Origin: Alnus glutinosa
Lineage: Eukaryota > Streptophyta > Magnoliopsida > Fagales > Betulaceae
Reading direction: 5' to 3'
NCBI RefSeq assembly: GCF_958979055.1
Contig: NC_084887.1
Coordinates: forward strand, 37,860,620 to 37,924,619
DNA length: 64,000 nucleotides
Shown piece by piece: positions 11,579 through 25,218 of this stretch (position 1 is its first letter; every line of letters begins with the position of its first letter). The notes beneath the pieces were generated by a model. The model worked only from the letters and a program-made list of their open reading frames with translations, was not told where the DNA came from and made no database searches. A program made the translations under genes and the position numbers.

Positions 11579-14500
11579 CAAAGCCTAGAGATAGTGGAAT
11601 CATGGCATGATTGAACTCACAAAATGGGTATTGTTTATTCATCGGATATATTTTGATTCCCTAACTGATTGTAACTGAAGCCTGTTAAGATTCTATTTTA
11701 GACATAAAGATGTTCATAACTTTTTGACTCGTTTACTCTTTTGTTGTCAATTTTTTTTTTTTTTTTTTTGGCTTTTGTTGGTTGTTTTGTGTTGCTTTGC
11801 AGGTTTTACTGGTCTTATATATATATATACATATACTTTTTTTTTTTTTTTTTGAGCAAATACAAAGCAACGGAGGAAAAACAACAAAAACCAAAAGACA
11901 AAAAGAAAGGAAAACAAAAAGAAGAAGCTGTGGGGGCTAATACAACGGACAGAGGAAGAGACGTAATGGGAATGCATTTACTTTAAAGAATAGAGGCAGC
12001 TCGTCGAGTGAAATTGTACACACATCAGTCTTGACATGAACTTTGTAAAATGATTCGACTGGAATGAGGTTCAAAAGTCGGAGATAAAAGGCTCCGGTTA
12101 CTAGTCAAACGGAGAATTTGCATTGAGGTTTGCTTTTATTAGACTAGATTTAAAACAAGAGCAATCAAATATTTTAAAAAAAATTATTTAAACCGGCCGT
12201 GAGAGATAGTCCCTCACACCGAACCATCCAAGACGTGAAAGATAATACCTTATACTTGACTAACATTTATCTCATAAATCATTTATGATGTCAGATTTAT
12301 AGAGAATAAAATTCTTATTCAAAACAAAAACATAATCACCAAATAACTGCAGCGGTCATGGAGGAGATGAGCAGCACCGCATGAAAGTATATAGACGGAT
12401 ACATAGTAGAGATGTCAAAATTGTTAATCTAGTCAAAGAACAGCACCTACAAAAAGAATAAAAAAAAAAAAAAATCAGAATGAGAGGCGAAGGGTAATAG
12501 CAGATAATAGAAAGAAAAACAGAGTGGATTATCAATTTTTTGCGAGTTTTTTCCCTCGGGCCAATACTGTACTTGCTCAATTTGTCTTAAAAGTTAAAAA
12601 GAGAACAATTTGAAGAGATTTTTGGGTCTTGTCTTTTGAATGTGTGAACTGAGAGCAGCACATGGAGAGGCCTCCTTGGAAACTTCGTCATTACTAGTAC
12701 GTATTTACTCCAAGTACAACACTTTTTTTTTTTTTTTTTTTTTCTTTTTTTTTGTTCTTGGGTTTTGTTTTTTGTATCAGTTTTATAGGTAACACCAATT
12801 TCATTGATGGAGATAAAACTCACTTTGATTGGCATTATCATTTATCAAACGCACTTTCCGTCCGAAAAGTACTTTAAACGCTAAAGTGCTCCATTTTAAT
12901 GAATGTTTATCACATATTCGCACCCTTCAAACTTTGATAACACTAACACTACCAAACACGCAAATTCACTAGTAGCCCAAGGCAATTTGGCCACATTTTC
13001 TTTACATAAATGCTTGACGTATTTATTATTTTATCACAAGGTCTTACGAGTTGATGTAGTAGCTAGTGAATTACGCAAGCATTAAAAAACGAAAGGAAAA
13101 AAAAAAAAACATAAAATTACACTTTGAGGTGGCGGTTAATCACTCAAAACCACTTTCATGGGCGTCCGACCACTCCTTTGGAGGTAAGGAGATGGTTGAT
13201 CAACCCTATTGAACCTGTAGGAGTGGCTGCATCATTTTCGAAGTCATCGTGTGGTTGCAACTATCTCCCATAAACAATATATCTAATGGTTGTGACTAGG
13301 GGTGGAGCTAGTATTTGAAATTTGAAAAAAGAAAAAAAGGAGGAGGTGGAGGTAAAATTTAAATTTACAACAAAATTATTATAATATTTTTAAAAAAAAA
13401 TTGAGAAAAACATGGTAGCTTTAGGGCAGACTTCCCCAAACGATAATGTAGGTTCGCCTTTAGTTGCGACCATTCTAATGTGGTGTAGAACAAACTGTTT
13501 CAAATCTGATCTACACCAAAATAGAGCCATTAATTTGTTTTACGTCAAATCTGATGGTTCCGACCACCCTCATATGTGCTTTTACTCATTGTAAAAATAA
13601 TAAAAAATCGTGAGTTATAAAGAAAGTTTTTTCAATTTTAAATAATATTGTAAAGTAGATAAGATATACATCACCATTATTAAATATTATAAAATCTAAC
13701 ATTGGACCATAAAATAATCTCTTCATTTCTAAGTGAAATGGAGTGGAACATTATTAAGAACTTGATGAACAATAATAAAGGACTTCAATTTGATAACGGC
13801 GGGGTTGCAGTTTATGTAGAGGCAAATTTGTGAGATAGGTTGGTGCCTTTGATTGTCGGTGGGAGCGAGTTGAATGAATGAATAGTGATTGTTGATCAGG
13901 GAGGAGACAGGAGGGGCTCCCAAAAATGAAAATGGTCCCACACTCAAATGATTGTCCTTATCTTTTTGTACTTGTAGCTATTCATCATTTTCTCATTAGA
14001 TTTTTGCTTTTGATTTTCCCTGGAATTAACCGTTATCTTACACTGGAAAGCACCAAGTTTTACTTTATATCATTGTGTTTGTCTTTTGGTGCCCATGATG
14101 GGACTGGAACTAGGTCACTTTCACTAATATATCATTATATATGAATTCACTTACATGGGTCACGTTAATCATTTGTCAACAAGAGTTTATAGGATTTCGT
14201 TCATATAAATTATATATATATATTTTTTTATACGATAAAAGACATATGGTAATTTTATAAACTGGATTAAACGAATTTAATTTGTAAAAAATTTACATCC
14301 ATATGAAAATTAAGTTCAAACCAAACAAGGTGAGATAACCTTTTAAGATGTCACATTTTATTCCGTTCAAATTCTTATACGTCGTGGTTAGGCTTATAAC
14401 ATGCACTATCTCAATGTAAAGACAAATGTCGGTTTAATAGGCGAAATCGAAAGAATTTGGCTACCAAAATTGTGTCCCCCACTTAATCATATACAATCAA

Positions 14501-15521
14501 AATCTGTATGAAGGACTTTTCAGTATACCTCAAGAAGTTTGATTTGCGCATTACATTTATTATTCAGGATATCATTGACTCTCTTTCGGTCTCTATCTCT
14601 TGAAGTGCTAAAAAAATCAATAAAAATGTAAATTTTTGTATCCATTCAATAGTACATTGAGCCGTAGCTAGATTTTTTTTTTCCGACCATATTCCTACTG
14701 CTCCTCCACCCCCTCCCTCTATCCCAAATTCCCAATTGTCGGTGTGAAAGACCCACCTCCTTTTATAATATTAAGTTATTAGCTACTTATAGTTTAATTC
14801 TGCTTTAAGCTTGTTTCTTGCTTGATTTGTTTTCAATGTACTTAAGAAAAAAGAAAAAAGAGAAAGAAAAAAAAAAAAGTTTGGATTTACTTTGTCAGAT
14901 GCCCAATCCAAATAAAAAAGAACAGAAAATTCCAAGCAGACTGATTCATATTGGCCCCCAAACCAACATGCCTCTTTGTCTTGGGAAAGAACCGCACCAA
15001 ACTTCCACATGCCTTTTAAGGAGCGTGAGTCGAAAAACCCACCGGAATGCTGAACGTGGTGGCAAATGGCAATGCTCATTTCACGTCACATGGGTGCGCG
15101 TGGTTACGGTTCTAATCACTACTTTCATGGGATTCTTTGGTCTCCAGGCCTTTCGAGCTCGTGGTTTCGCATTCAAAACAGGCTGGCCAAGGGACACCTG
15201 GCCCCTCTATTTAGGACTTTTAGAGCAATTAGCAAATCCCCAAGTTCCAATCATATGCTTTCCATTTAACTTTCCTTAATAGACGTTAATTACTCAATCA
15301 ATGAAAAAGATTCCTTATACAATCTGGTTTTTGGACTCAAAAGCTAGCTACTCGAGTAACAGTGGAGCTATAATTGTAATTTGACTTTTTTTTTTTTTTT
15401 TTTTCGAAGTAACAGTATAAACATAGTTATTGTTTTTCATAAATCGTTACAAATGATATTAGAATTATCTAGTAATGATATGGGGTGCAGGAGCACCTCA
15501 TGACGTATCTTTGATGAGGAC
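11579..15521. other. Long intergenic stretch without recognised genes
   Basis: AT-rich sequence with homopolymer tracts (11749-11769, 11836-11853, 12723-12751). Short open frames here are low-complexity Lys/Phe-rich shadows. The segment at about 14930-15260 is less AT-rich than its surroundings and stays open for 153 codons, but the product resembles nothing I know and much of its N-terminal part is a poly-Lys stretch. I do not call it a gene. Confidence 0.35.
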
Positions 15522-15790
15522 GTTCGAGATTTAAGAGGAAAAATTGTAACATCTCGGTCTCAATTAAAAATATGAGTAGTTTATATAGAGTTAGTGGTTT
15601 ATAAAGACATTCATAAATATTAAAAAGTCTCTCATTGATTATTTACTAAGGGAGACTTAGCTGTATAAGTAATTCTAAAGAAATTTTAACTTGACTACTC
15701 TCTTTAAAGTGATAATGTACTTGTTTTAGTTGTAGTACAGATGCGACTAGCGTTTTTTCTTATTTTTACGGCCAAGCTATCACATATATC
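15522..15790 (+). mobile_element. Possible LTR remnant (gypsy-type junction)
   Basis: A purine-rich stretch (TTTAAGAGGAAAAAT) is followed at 15545 by TGTAACATCTCGGTCTC. This is very close to the polypurine tract plus TGTAACATCCCGG-type start common to plant Ty3/gypsy LTRs. The right boundary could not be placed with confidence, and no coding part or second LTR was seen. Confidence 0.35.
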
Positions 15791-17899
15791 CTATGTATTA
15801 AAGTTTTTTTTTTTTTTAAAAAAAAAAAAATTAAATTGAAGGAAAATTCTCAAATTTAATCTATTAAATTAATATATATTTTAAAATATACGATTCTCAC
15901 GTATATGTAGGAAAACTTTGTCCCCATACGTTTTCATAACTACTCGATAAAATATAATGCTTTTGTCATATTGTATTGACATGCATTGCATTTCACACTA
16001 ACGAATATGCTTAGTAATCTTTTTGTGTGTGGATATTTTGCAGCCTAACTCCGGAATATAAGTAAAATTGTAAGCCAAAAGGTATTGCTGGACTGCCTAC
16101 CATACAAGTTTATTTTCAGAAATAGTATTTGTTTCCATTTTACCTGGGAAATAGTATTTTTTATTTTCAGAGAGAAACTGTCAAACTGTCAAAGAACCAG
16201 CTGGGAAATACCGTTGGAACGAAGAGAAGAGATGCCACTTTTGCATCCACGTACCAAACCTCCATTAATTGCGAAAGCAATTGCTCTTCCTGTCGTTCTT
16301 TCTTCTAAGAACACCCATCACTATGGCCTTCTTAATGATGTGGATAGGAGACCCCAATATTCCCAAAATTATGGTTACGTCTTTTTCCACAAAAATTTCC
16401 CTCTATCCCATTTTTCCAATCTAAGCATGGGAGGCTCCGCCGTTAACCTCATGCGGGTTTTGTAGCGACCCGCTTTCTAGTCTGGCCGCATAAAATTTGG
16501 TAGCATCAAATAGTAGACGGTTGATGCCATAATTATACATCTACAACTATTTAGTAAAATCTGTTGCAATGGACTACTTGAATCAAACAGTCTCACATAG
16601 AGGGAGGTTACGAGACTTACCTTTTTGAATAACTTAAAGTGCAGGGCTCATTTGTTCCGAACAGATGAGTGCACAGAATTCAGACAACTAATTAGATGGA
16701 TTCCGATTCACAATGATTGACCTCATAAATAAAAGGTTCTAATTGTTGTCTTCTTGGTTTGTTGAACCGGGTTAGTCTTTATTTTATAAGATGTCGTTGT
16801 TGTTGCGTTTAGGAAGAATCAAAAGCTAACTTTGCTTTTACTAATTGGAAATGAATGGGCTGCAAAAAAAAAAAAAAAAAGTAAATGAATGGGCAGATCA
16901 ATGGGATTCAGTTGAGAATTGAGATAATAGAAGCAGGGTCATAACGGTGATCGTGAAACCAATCAAAGTATCAAACAGAGAGGGAAAAAAATCCATGTGA
17001 TGGCATATCCCTGCGAATAGCGGTGGAATCCGAGGGACATTCACGAGAATCAGTCAACAAAAACCAGTATTTAGTTGCACATTTTCAGTCTCACACGCCG
17101 CACAGACACAGTGCCTTCCCTTCCCCTCGGCCCCCACTTGCTTTGTCCTTGTCCTGGCAAAAACTGACCCGTCATTGAAAGAGAGAGAGGGGGGGAGAGA
17201 ACGTCTCAGGGGCACTAAATGCAATGCCAGTGTCTTGTACGGACCTCTTCAACTAACTCCATTATGGTAAACTTTTCTTTGAATTCCACACGCATTCACT
17301 GAAGAACTGAGAACAGTAGTACTAGCGCTATAAAGTTTCTATTCTATTCCTCTTCCCAAGGTTGGTCTCCTGCCTCCTTTACATTTGTCTCCAAGCTTTC
17401 CTTCGTGGGTCTATCTGTATTTTCCTAGAAACTGTCTGGAACTAATTTGAGACATTCTTTGGGTCACGAACTTTGCTTCTCCTTCTTTTTCTCATGCTCC
17501 CTTGTTTTTCTACCTGGGTTTTTGAGCAACTTGTACGAGCATTCAAGGATTTTCCGTGAAAGCGCGCCCCGTTGAGTTTCCCAATAGGTTTTTCTTTCCT
17601 TCGCTGTCATTATCTTGGATTTCAGCTTCGACTTCTGGCTTTCTCGAACTTGGTTAAGCAGAGCCTCTAGGCGCATTTGAGGTTTATATTTCATGAATTT
17701 TCTTCCTGGGCTGGTCCGAGTTCACTTGGAAGTACGTTTTGTTCCACGCGAATTTTCTGAAGGAGCTCTTTTTCGTTGTTCTGCTTAAGAATCTTTGATG
17801 GGTCTGTTAAGGTTTTTCTTAAACTTGATAGTGCAGCTTAATTTTTAGGGTTTCTGTCACCTTTTGTGTTTCTAGTGTCTAGTGCTTCAAATTTGTACA
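15791..17899. other. Intergenic and 5' region of the LRR receptor gene
   Basis: Nothing coding is recognised; a 126-codon frame at 16085-16465 has no family resemblance. From about 17080 the DNA becomes pyrimidine-rich with a GAGAGAGAGG tract near 17180, typical of a plant core promoter or 5' leader. A 5' UTR intron upstream of the ATG at 17900 is possible but cannot be proved. Confidence 0.35.
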
Positions 17900-20800
17900 A
17901 TGGGATATTTGTGCTTCTTGTTACTAGTGGTTCTTCCTTGGGTTTTGTTCATTCCAAGCACTTATGGGTTACCAACTTCTCAGACACAAGTCTTACTGCA
18001 GCTAAGAAAGCAATTGGAGTACCCATCTTCATTGCAAATTTGGGAATATTACGGTGGCGATTTCTGTAGCCTCTCTTCATCTGCACATATGAGCATCTCA
18101 TGCCAGGGCAATCTTTTAACTGAGCTCAAAATTATGGGAGATAAGCGTGTCAAGGTCAGTGAGTTCAATGGATTTGCAATTCCCAATAAGACTCTATCTG
18201 GAAGTTTCTCTATTGATTCCTTCGTTACCACATTGACAAGGCTACCCAGCTTAAGGGTTCTTAGCTTAGTGTCTTTGGGGATCTGGGGACCACTTCCTGA
18301 TAAGATTCATAGGTTATCTTCACTTGAACTTCTGGACTTGAGCTCAAACTTTTTGTATGGTTCGATTCCATCTGAAGTATCAAGATTAGTTAAGCTTCAT
18401 ACTTTAGCACTGGATAGCAATTATTTCAATGATACTATCCCTGGTTGGTTGAACTCATTTTCGAATCTCACCATTTTGAGTTTGAAGAGTAATGAATTGA
18501 AGGGTCAGATTCCTTTATCAGTATGCAAAATCCAGACACTCACTGATCTTGCCCTGTCCCACAATGAGCTTTCTGGCAAATTACCTGATTTGAGTGCTTT
18601 AACCAGTCTACATTTATTGGATTTAATAGAAAATCATTTGAATTCTGAACTACCAGTCATGCCCGAAGGGTTGGTTACAGCACTACTGAGCAAGAACTCG
18701 TTCTCAGGCAAGATTCCTGAGCAATTTGGTGAATTGGGCCAGCTTCAACACCTTGATATATCATCCAACGATCTGAGTGGAACTCCTCCCTCTGCATTGT
18801 TCTCTTTACCAAACATCAGTTATTTGAATCTAGCATCCAATAAGCTCGGCGGGTCACTTCCAAATGAGTTAAGTTGTGGTGACAAACTTGGGTTTGTTGA
18901 TTTATCTGATAACAAGTTGATAGGTGGACTTCCTTCTTGCTTGAACAGTACTTCAGACGAGAGAGCTGTTAAATTTAACGGAAATTGTTTGTCCATTGAT
19001 TCCCAACATCAGCATCCAGGATCATATTGCAAAAAAGCCATTATGAGGGGTAAACAGTCCAGAGGAAGAGATATAGCGGTAATAGTTGCTCTCGTTACCG
19101 GAGCTGTTCTTCTTGGGGTGATTTTGGCATTTGGGGCTCTATTCTTGTTTAGAAAATACCGTTCAAGAAGAACACACGAGCAGCATATATTGCCAAAGAT
19201 TGCGCAAGATAATGCATCAACTGGGGTTTCCTCTGAATTCCTTGCAAATGCCAGTAAGTTCTATGGTGGTCAGTTTATTTTGTTACTATCATCTTCATTT
19301 GTTCAAAATCGAAAACATTTTTTGCCTACTTACAATGTCAATTTCATAGTTTAGGATATATGAATAGAGACTAATCATGATTGGGTTGAGCATGGTTTTA
19401 GGTGCATATGAGAGCTTAAAGTGATAACCTTGCCTCTTTTTTTTTTTTTTTTTTTTTTTCAAGGGTTCATTTCTCAAGCAGCAAAGCTAGGGACACAAGG
19501 TGCCCAAGTGTGTAGATTGTTTTCTTTTGAAGAGTTGAAGGAAGTGACAAACGACTTTGATTCATCTACGTTTCTTGGTGAAGGCTCTATGGGGAAGGTA
19601 ACTCTCAAAAACTGAAATATGCAGCGGAAATATAGATGATTCACTGGATTCTTCCGAAATGGTGATTCTTTTAGATAAATCTACTAACTTTTGAGCTTTA
19701 CATTCACATTGTTTAGGGGCATATTATACAAACTAGGAATTTAATTCTAAGAAAAACGGTTGAGCCCAAATTCTTTTGAAGATCCTACACTCTTTTACTG
19801 TCTGGCTAGTATTTTGATATTTACTATTATTTTACTTATTCATGTGTATGATTTGCAAACTCTTGAAATGGGTTGTCATGATGCCACAATCGATATGTAC
19901 AAACTAAAAAATGCATTTATATTGATTGTTGTGGTGTCAATGAGAAGAATATGTGTGGCATTCATTAAGTCCAACACATTATATTTGTCCATTGCCAACT
20001 GCCTCTTCTAACTTCTTCTTTTTTCTTTTTCTTTTTTTATTTCAGCTTTACAGAGGGCGATTGGAGAATGGGACCTATGTCGCCGTACGATCTTTATCTT
20101 TAGTAAAGAAATTTTCAATTCAAAACCTTAAAGTTCGGCTTGATCTGCTCCCAAAGCTTCACCATCCACATTTAGTTGGCCTCTTGGGTCATTGCATTGA
20201 TGGTAGTGGAAAAGATGATTCCAGTGGCAACAAAGTTTTTCTTATATATGAATATGTTCCTAATGGGAATTACCATACCCATCTGTCAGGTTAGTGTATG
20301 AAAATGTGTGTGTGCCTGCTCATCTGTCTTCGATGATATAGTGTTTACTATTCGCACAGTCTGATATATACATGCATAATGCTTATAACTAGTTCAGACC
20401 TTTTTCTTGAGTTCAGTATGCAAGTGGCATCCCTCCCTGTGTGCACCGGCATAGGGATTTTCCTTTTTTTTTTTTTTTGTTTTGGGAGGGGTTGTTTGTG
20501 GTATGCAGGTTTGGTGCTTCTAACTTTATCTCTTATCTGAGTCATCCTATCCATTTGACTGCATTCAACTTTGACTTGTCATAAGATGGCCGAAATCAGT
20601 TTAGAATTTTTTTTACTATCAGACCTTTAAAAGCTACAATTTTTAACATAATATATTGCTTTATGTGTTGGGGCAGGCAACCTCTAATCCAACTACATAT
20701 TTACATACATGCAGAAAATTCTCCAGAGAAGGTTCTTAAATGGTCAGAGAGGCTGAGAATTTTAATTGGAGTTGCCAAGGCTGTGCATTTTTTACATACT

Positions 20801-22779
20801 GGTGTAATTCCTGGTTGTTTCAATAACCGACTAAAAACGAACAATATATTGCTTGATGAGCATCAAGTTGCAAAGCTCAGTGACTATGGGATGTCAATCA
20901 TCGCAGGAGACATTGAAAAATCTGAGGTATAATACCTTGCCTTTTCAAGCTCTCGAGTGTGCAGTCTTATCTTGGGCAGTCATTCTGATACATTCTGTTT
21001 GTTCTGTAGGAAAAGGAAGAAGACCCGAAATCATGGTATGATATGAACTATAGCTTGAATTTTTAAGCGGATGATACAAACTGTAGCTTTGAAATGGCTG
21101 CTTGATTTCATCAACCGGAGTCAGATTCTAAGCTTTTTTATGCTGAATTAAGAAAAATTATAACCGATAACGCATTCTTGCGGAAGATTTTCTTTGATTA
21201 ATAAGCCCAAGGATGCAATCTTGGGATATGTAAATATATCTTATTATGGATCCATAATGAGAATGGTTTATGAGGCCTTTTTACTTTGCTGCTTAAGTGA
21301 CACCGAGTTGAAGTATCAAATTCTTGGTATATTCAGCATTCCTCCCGTCTACCCACTACCTTCGTACTCTTATTACTCCTGCTGCTACATGTAAGATCAC
21401 CATCATTGGTGCCATTTAGACTGCTGCTGCATAGGGATGTCTCCCACTGACACTTGTCATTCCCATTGTAGACCCCCATCAGATCCACCTTTGCTTCTTT
21501 AGCAGCACTTCCCTCATTGTCACCACTCCCTTCATCATCACCATTCTGTAGCACCATCTTTGCTACCATCCGCAAAGTTTCCACCACCATGAACACTGCC
21601 ATTATTTACATGCTGACCCCCTCAACACCAGTACCACCACTACTGTTGCTATAATTATTGTCTCACTGCCCCCATTACCACTGCTGTCATGCTGTGTCAG
21701 TGAAACTACCCAGTGCCACTACTTCTATCATACATATTTAGTTGATTAACATATGATTTTGTTTCATGATAACTGGTGGAGTCATTAAAATTATACAAAT
21801 TGGGGATCATAGAAGAAAAGTTGGATACCTAATCTGATGATTTGTTCGAATTTCTCCTTACCTGCCTGGTGTGATGCTGTAACTACATTTTAGTACTTAT
21901 TTAGAAATAAATGATACTAATTACTTCCTTTCTTGCAGCCATCGAACAAACTCAGAGGATGATGTTTACAACTTTGGATTTATATTGCTTGAATCACTGG
22001 TTGGGCCTATAGTGACTGGAAAAGGAGAAACATTTCTCCTAAATGAAATGGTATGCCAAAGCTTTTATGAAATGAATTCCATAAATTTAATTGTACAGCT
22101 CCGAGGCAATTTTATCCTAAACATTCTTTTCTCAAGACATTTTCCAATTCAGGTGAATGGGAATTTTGAAACTACTATATAAAATTTTCCAAGTCTTCTC
22201 ATTTATCCATTTGTTTCCTTCTGAAAAATGAATAAGCGTAAACTCGAACTTTCTTAATGCTTTTTTCACATAAATTTTTGTTGAGGCTACAAATGCTGGT
22301 CTCAAGATCAATTTTTTTCTTCATATAATAATGAAATGAGATCTCAATTCTTTAGACTTAGCTGCTATAATTTTGCTCTAGAAAACAAAACAACTGCAGT
22401 TAGTCATATTTTTAAAATGGCATAAGATCAAAATGACTTGGATTAGATATAGTGAAAATTTTCGTTTTCTTTATGATGTTTTTTCAAATATTTCCTTTAT
22501 TCATTTTGTTTGAGATGGTATGTTGCTAAGTCCTGGAGTCATGAATCACAGGCATCCTTTGGCAGTCAGGATGGTCGAAGACGGATTGTAGATCCAATTG
22601 TGTTGACCACTTGCTCACAAGAGTCGTTATCGATTGTGATAGCCATCACAAGCAAATGCATATCCCCCGAACCATCGTCTCGTCCCTCTTTCGAAGACGT
22701 CCTTTGGAACTTACAATATGCAGCTCAAGTCCAGGCCACTGCTGATGCTGATCAGAAATCAGATTCTACGTCGTTATAA
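17900..22779 (+). CDS. LRR receptor-like protein with inactive kinase domain
   Basis: Seven exons encode 769 residues: 17900-19253, 19464-19597, 20046-20289, 20715-20926, 21010-21035, 21939-22050, 22552-22779. All junctions are GT-AG and in phase. The first ATG of the frame is at 17900. Order: signal peptide (about 1-24), Cys-containing N-terminal cap, LRRs (about 100-365, e.g. LRLPSLRVLSLVSLGIWGPLP-like units), transmembrane helix (about 393-417), then a kinase fold. The glycine loop is LGEGSMGK (489-496). The VAIK lysine is Arg (VAVR, 511), the HRD-x-K catalytic loop is PGCFNNRLKTNN (610-621), and DFG is DYG (634-636). It belongs to the plant group annotated as 'probable inactive LRR receptor-like protein kinase At3g03770'. 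It probably sits in the plasma membrane and signals through partners. The ligand is unknown. Confidence 0.94.
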
Positions 22780-25045
22780 GTTTAGAGGTAGTGCAACAGT
22801 ATAGAAGCCTCCTGAAATTTGTAATGCACCAGGTACGCCTGCATTTGGGCTGCCTTTCCCCATTGCAATGTGAAATGTAAAGTTGTAAATGTCATTTTCT
22901 TTTGCTTGACCTTATACTGCTGAATTTTGGTAGAAAAGAAGTTGTTTGGTTACATTTGAGTTTGGGCATTGATTGAATGATGTAGAGCCCTGAAGTAGAA
23001 TAATAGCTGCCAAGTGTTTCGTTCAAATATTTGTCCCTTTATTTAATGATGGGGGCTTGAATCATGAAGATTGCAAACAATAGAATATTTTTAATGGGGC
23101 TGTTGAGATAATATGAGGAAGAAGGAATTCTCATGATTGATTGGGGCAAAACAGATTTGGATCTGGTGCAACAGGGGCAGCTAATGTTAGAGGATAGGTG
23201 CCCCCACACTTGCTCGGCCAGCCGATCAGGTGTGTGCCCATCTACTTTCTCATATTAGCCAACTGTATTGCATGCAATACGAGCAGCTAATTGCATCTAA
23301 TCCAGTCCGGGGCAAACACAAACTTTAATGAGGGGTCTCGAAGCTGACCTACAAACGAATCATTAATATAGAACAAATTTTTTTTTGAGTGTCGGGGAGG
23401 TTAAGACATATAACAAGTAATTACTTTATTATTCAGGAGTTTGTCCAAGGTCTTCCCCTAGAATCATATTACATTATTTTATCATATTCTCCAAGCTCCA
23501 CCAACAGCATTGGAAAATGGCAAGCACTATTTTTTCTGTTAATCAACAAGACTAGCTTTCATCATCTAGAACTAGAAGGGGACATTTCAACCTACCCAGA
23601 TCCTTCCTGCTTTCCTCTTGTGAGCTATTTTATATGCTTAGAGTTTAAGCTCATATATCAGCTAAGTTCATGATTAAATACAAAGCACTTTTGTGACGGC
23701 TGGTGCACCTAGGACCTAAGCAGTTAGGTGAATGGTTCTGATTAACTTTCCGGTTATGCTAAGCGTGTATTACTTGAAAATTAATTTACCTTAAAATCTA
23801 TCAACATAGAATTAGGGTGCCGCTGAAGGAAATTTTATCACTTCAGTCTATTAAATTGATATTTATATAAGGATAAATGTCAATTTTTATCATTATTTGA
23901 TCAAACATGGATCATTAATTTCATTTTTATACTCTTGCAAGAGTTTGTATATATTCTTAATTCAGATAATTCTATGTTAGTGAATACTGAAATAATAAAA
24001 TATGAACAAATTTATTAAAAATAATAACAATTTTTTTTTTTTTTTTTGAAAAAATTATTGTAAAACATTTTTGTAGGATCTTGATGAACGTTGAATGAAT
24101 AGCGTGGGCTGAAAAATAAAAAATAAAAAACGAATGAATGGCGTGGGCTAGACTATCCCGGGGCGGCGGGGCGTGGAGTTGTGTCGGTTCAAATACAGCT
24201 AGCCAGCTAGCCAAGCAAGAAAGGGACTTGCAAGGGACCCACTAGACTCTGTAGTCTAATCCCCACGCGCTCTCAAAGGGTCCGAGTCATTGATGAGTAA
24301 TGGCTACCCTTCTTGAGTTTTACTTTTCCACACTTTCATAACAAATTCTTCATTTTACTCGGTTGTCCGTTGATCTTGGTAAAGAAATTTAAGCCTATGA
24401 TACCTAAAATTGCCCCATACAAGTTAATCAAAGTTTATAGAGGTAGCAGGGTCCTGCAGTTTGTTGCTTGAAGGCCTTAGCGTCGTGAGTCGTGACAAGT
24501 GATATCATAGTCAAACATGGATCAAAATGTTAGGTCAATTAAGTTGTGGCTAGTGAAAAGAATACGTAAGCAAGCGCCTTTAAAGAGGCTCCACGGAGAT
24601 GGTTCGAGTCAAGCAAAACCAAAAGCATTCATCGAAAAAGAAATTGTTTGTGAACCAGTGCTTTTTCTCAGCCTTTGGATCAATAAATGTAGTATCATAT
24701 GTTACTTTACTTTTTTAATCTAAGTATTAGTCGGGAGTGTTACGTCAGTTTTAAATCACAATTCATTTTAATATTAAGAATGTCAAAAATTGATCGATAA
24801 AAATAAGTATTTTCCAATTATAATTTAATAAAAAAAATTCATTCATTGAAAACTCACAAAATATTTGTAACCCAGTTCCTTGAGGGACCGATGTATTTCG
24901 ATGACTATTTTCTCCATCTTGCAAGAGCCCCGTTGCTAGTCCGGTCATTTGAAAAATTGTTTTAACAAACACAAAACACTTAACACTTAAAACTATTTTT
25001 TCACATTTATGTCACATAAGATCACGTTTTTCAACCAAACACAAA
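22780..25045. other. Intergenic
   Basis: The first ~150 bases are the receptor gene's 3' UTR. The rest is AT-rich with no supported gene, including a T run near 24031-24047. I see no tRNA or other RNA gene. Confidence 0.35.
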
Positions 25046-25218
25046 AGAGTAATGCTATACATCTCATTTTTATCCTACAAAAGTATTCCACAAAAATAGC
25101 ATGTGAGTTCCAACCAACCCTTAAATTTTGTTTAAAAAATACAAAGACCGATCAAATGGTTAGTTATATCATCTTTGTGAAATAAATGTAAAATAAAAAC
25201 GTGATATATAACATTACG
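25046..25218. mobile_element. MITE with GAGTAATGCTATA-type termini
   Basis: The left end reads GAGTAATGCTATACATCTCA. The right end, read on the opposite strand, begins GTAATGTTATATATCACG. These imperfect inverted termini enclose about 170 bp of AT-rich DNA. Related termini occur at 33967-34138 and 52292-52478. The superfamily was not determined. Confidence 0.45.

Noticed and set aside
14818-15279. 153-codon open frame on + in a less AT-rich stretch
   Set aside because: The N-terminal part is a poly-Lys low-complexity run. The rest resembles no family, there is no supporting splice or start context, and a shorter frame on the other strand overlaps it.
16085-16465. 126-codon open frame on +
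   Set aside because: The start is not an ATG in the sequence, no domain is recognisable, and no neighbouring exon extends it.
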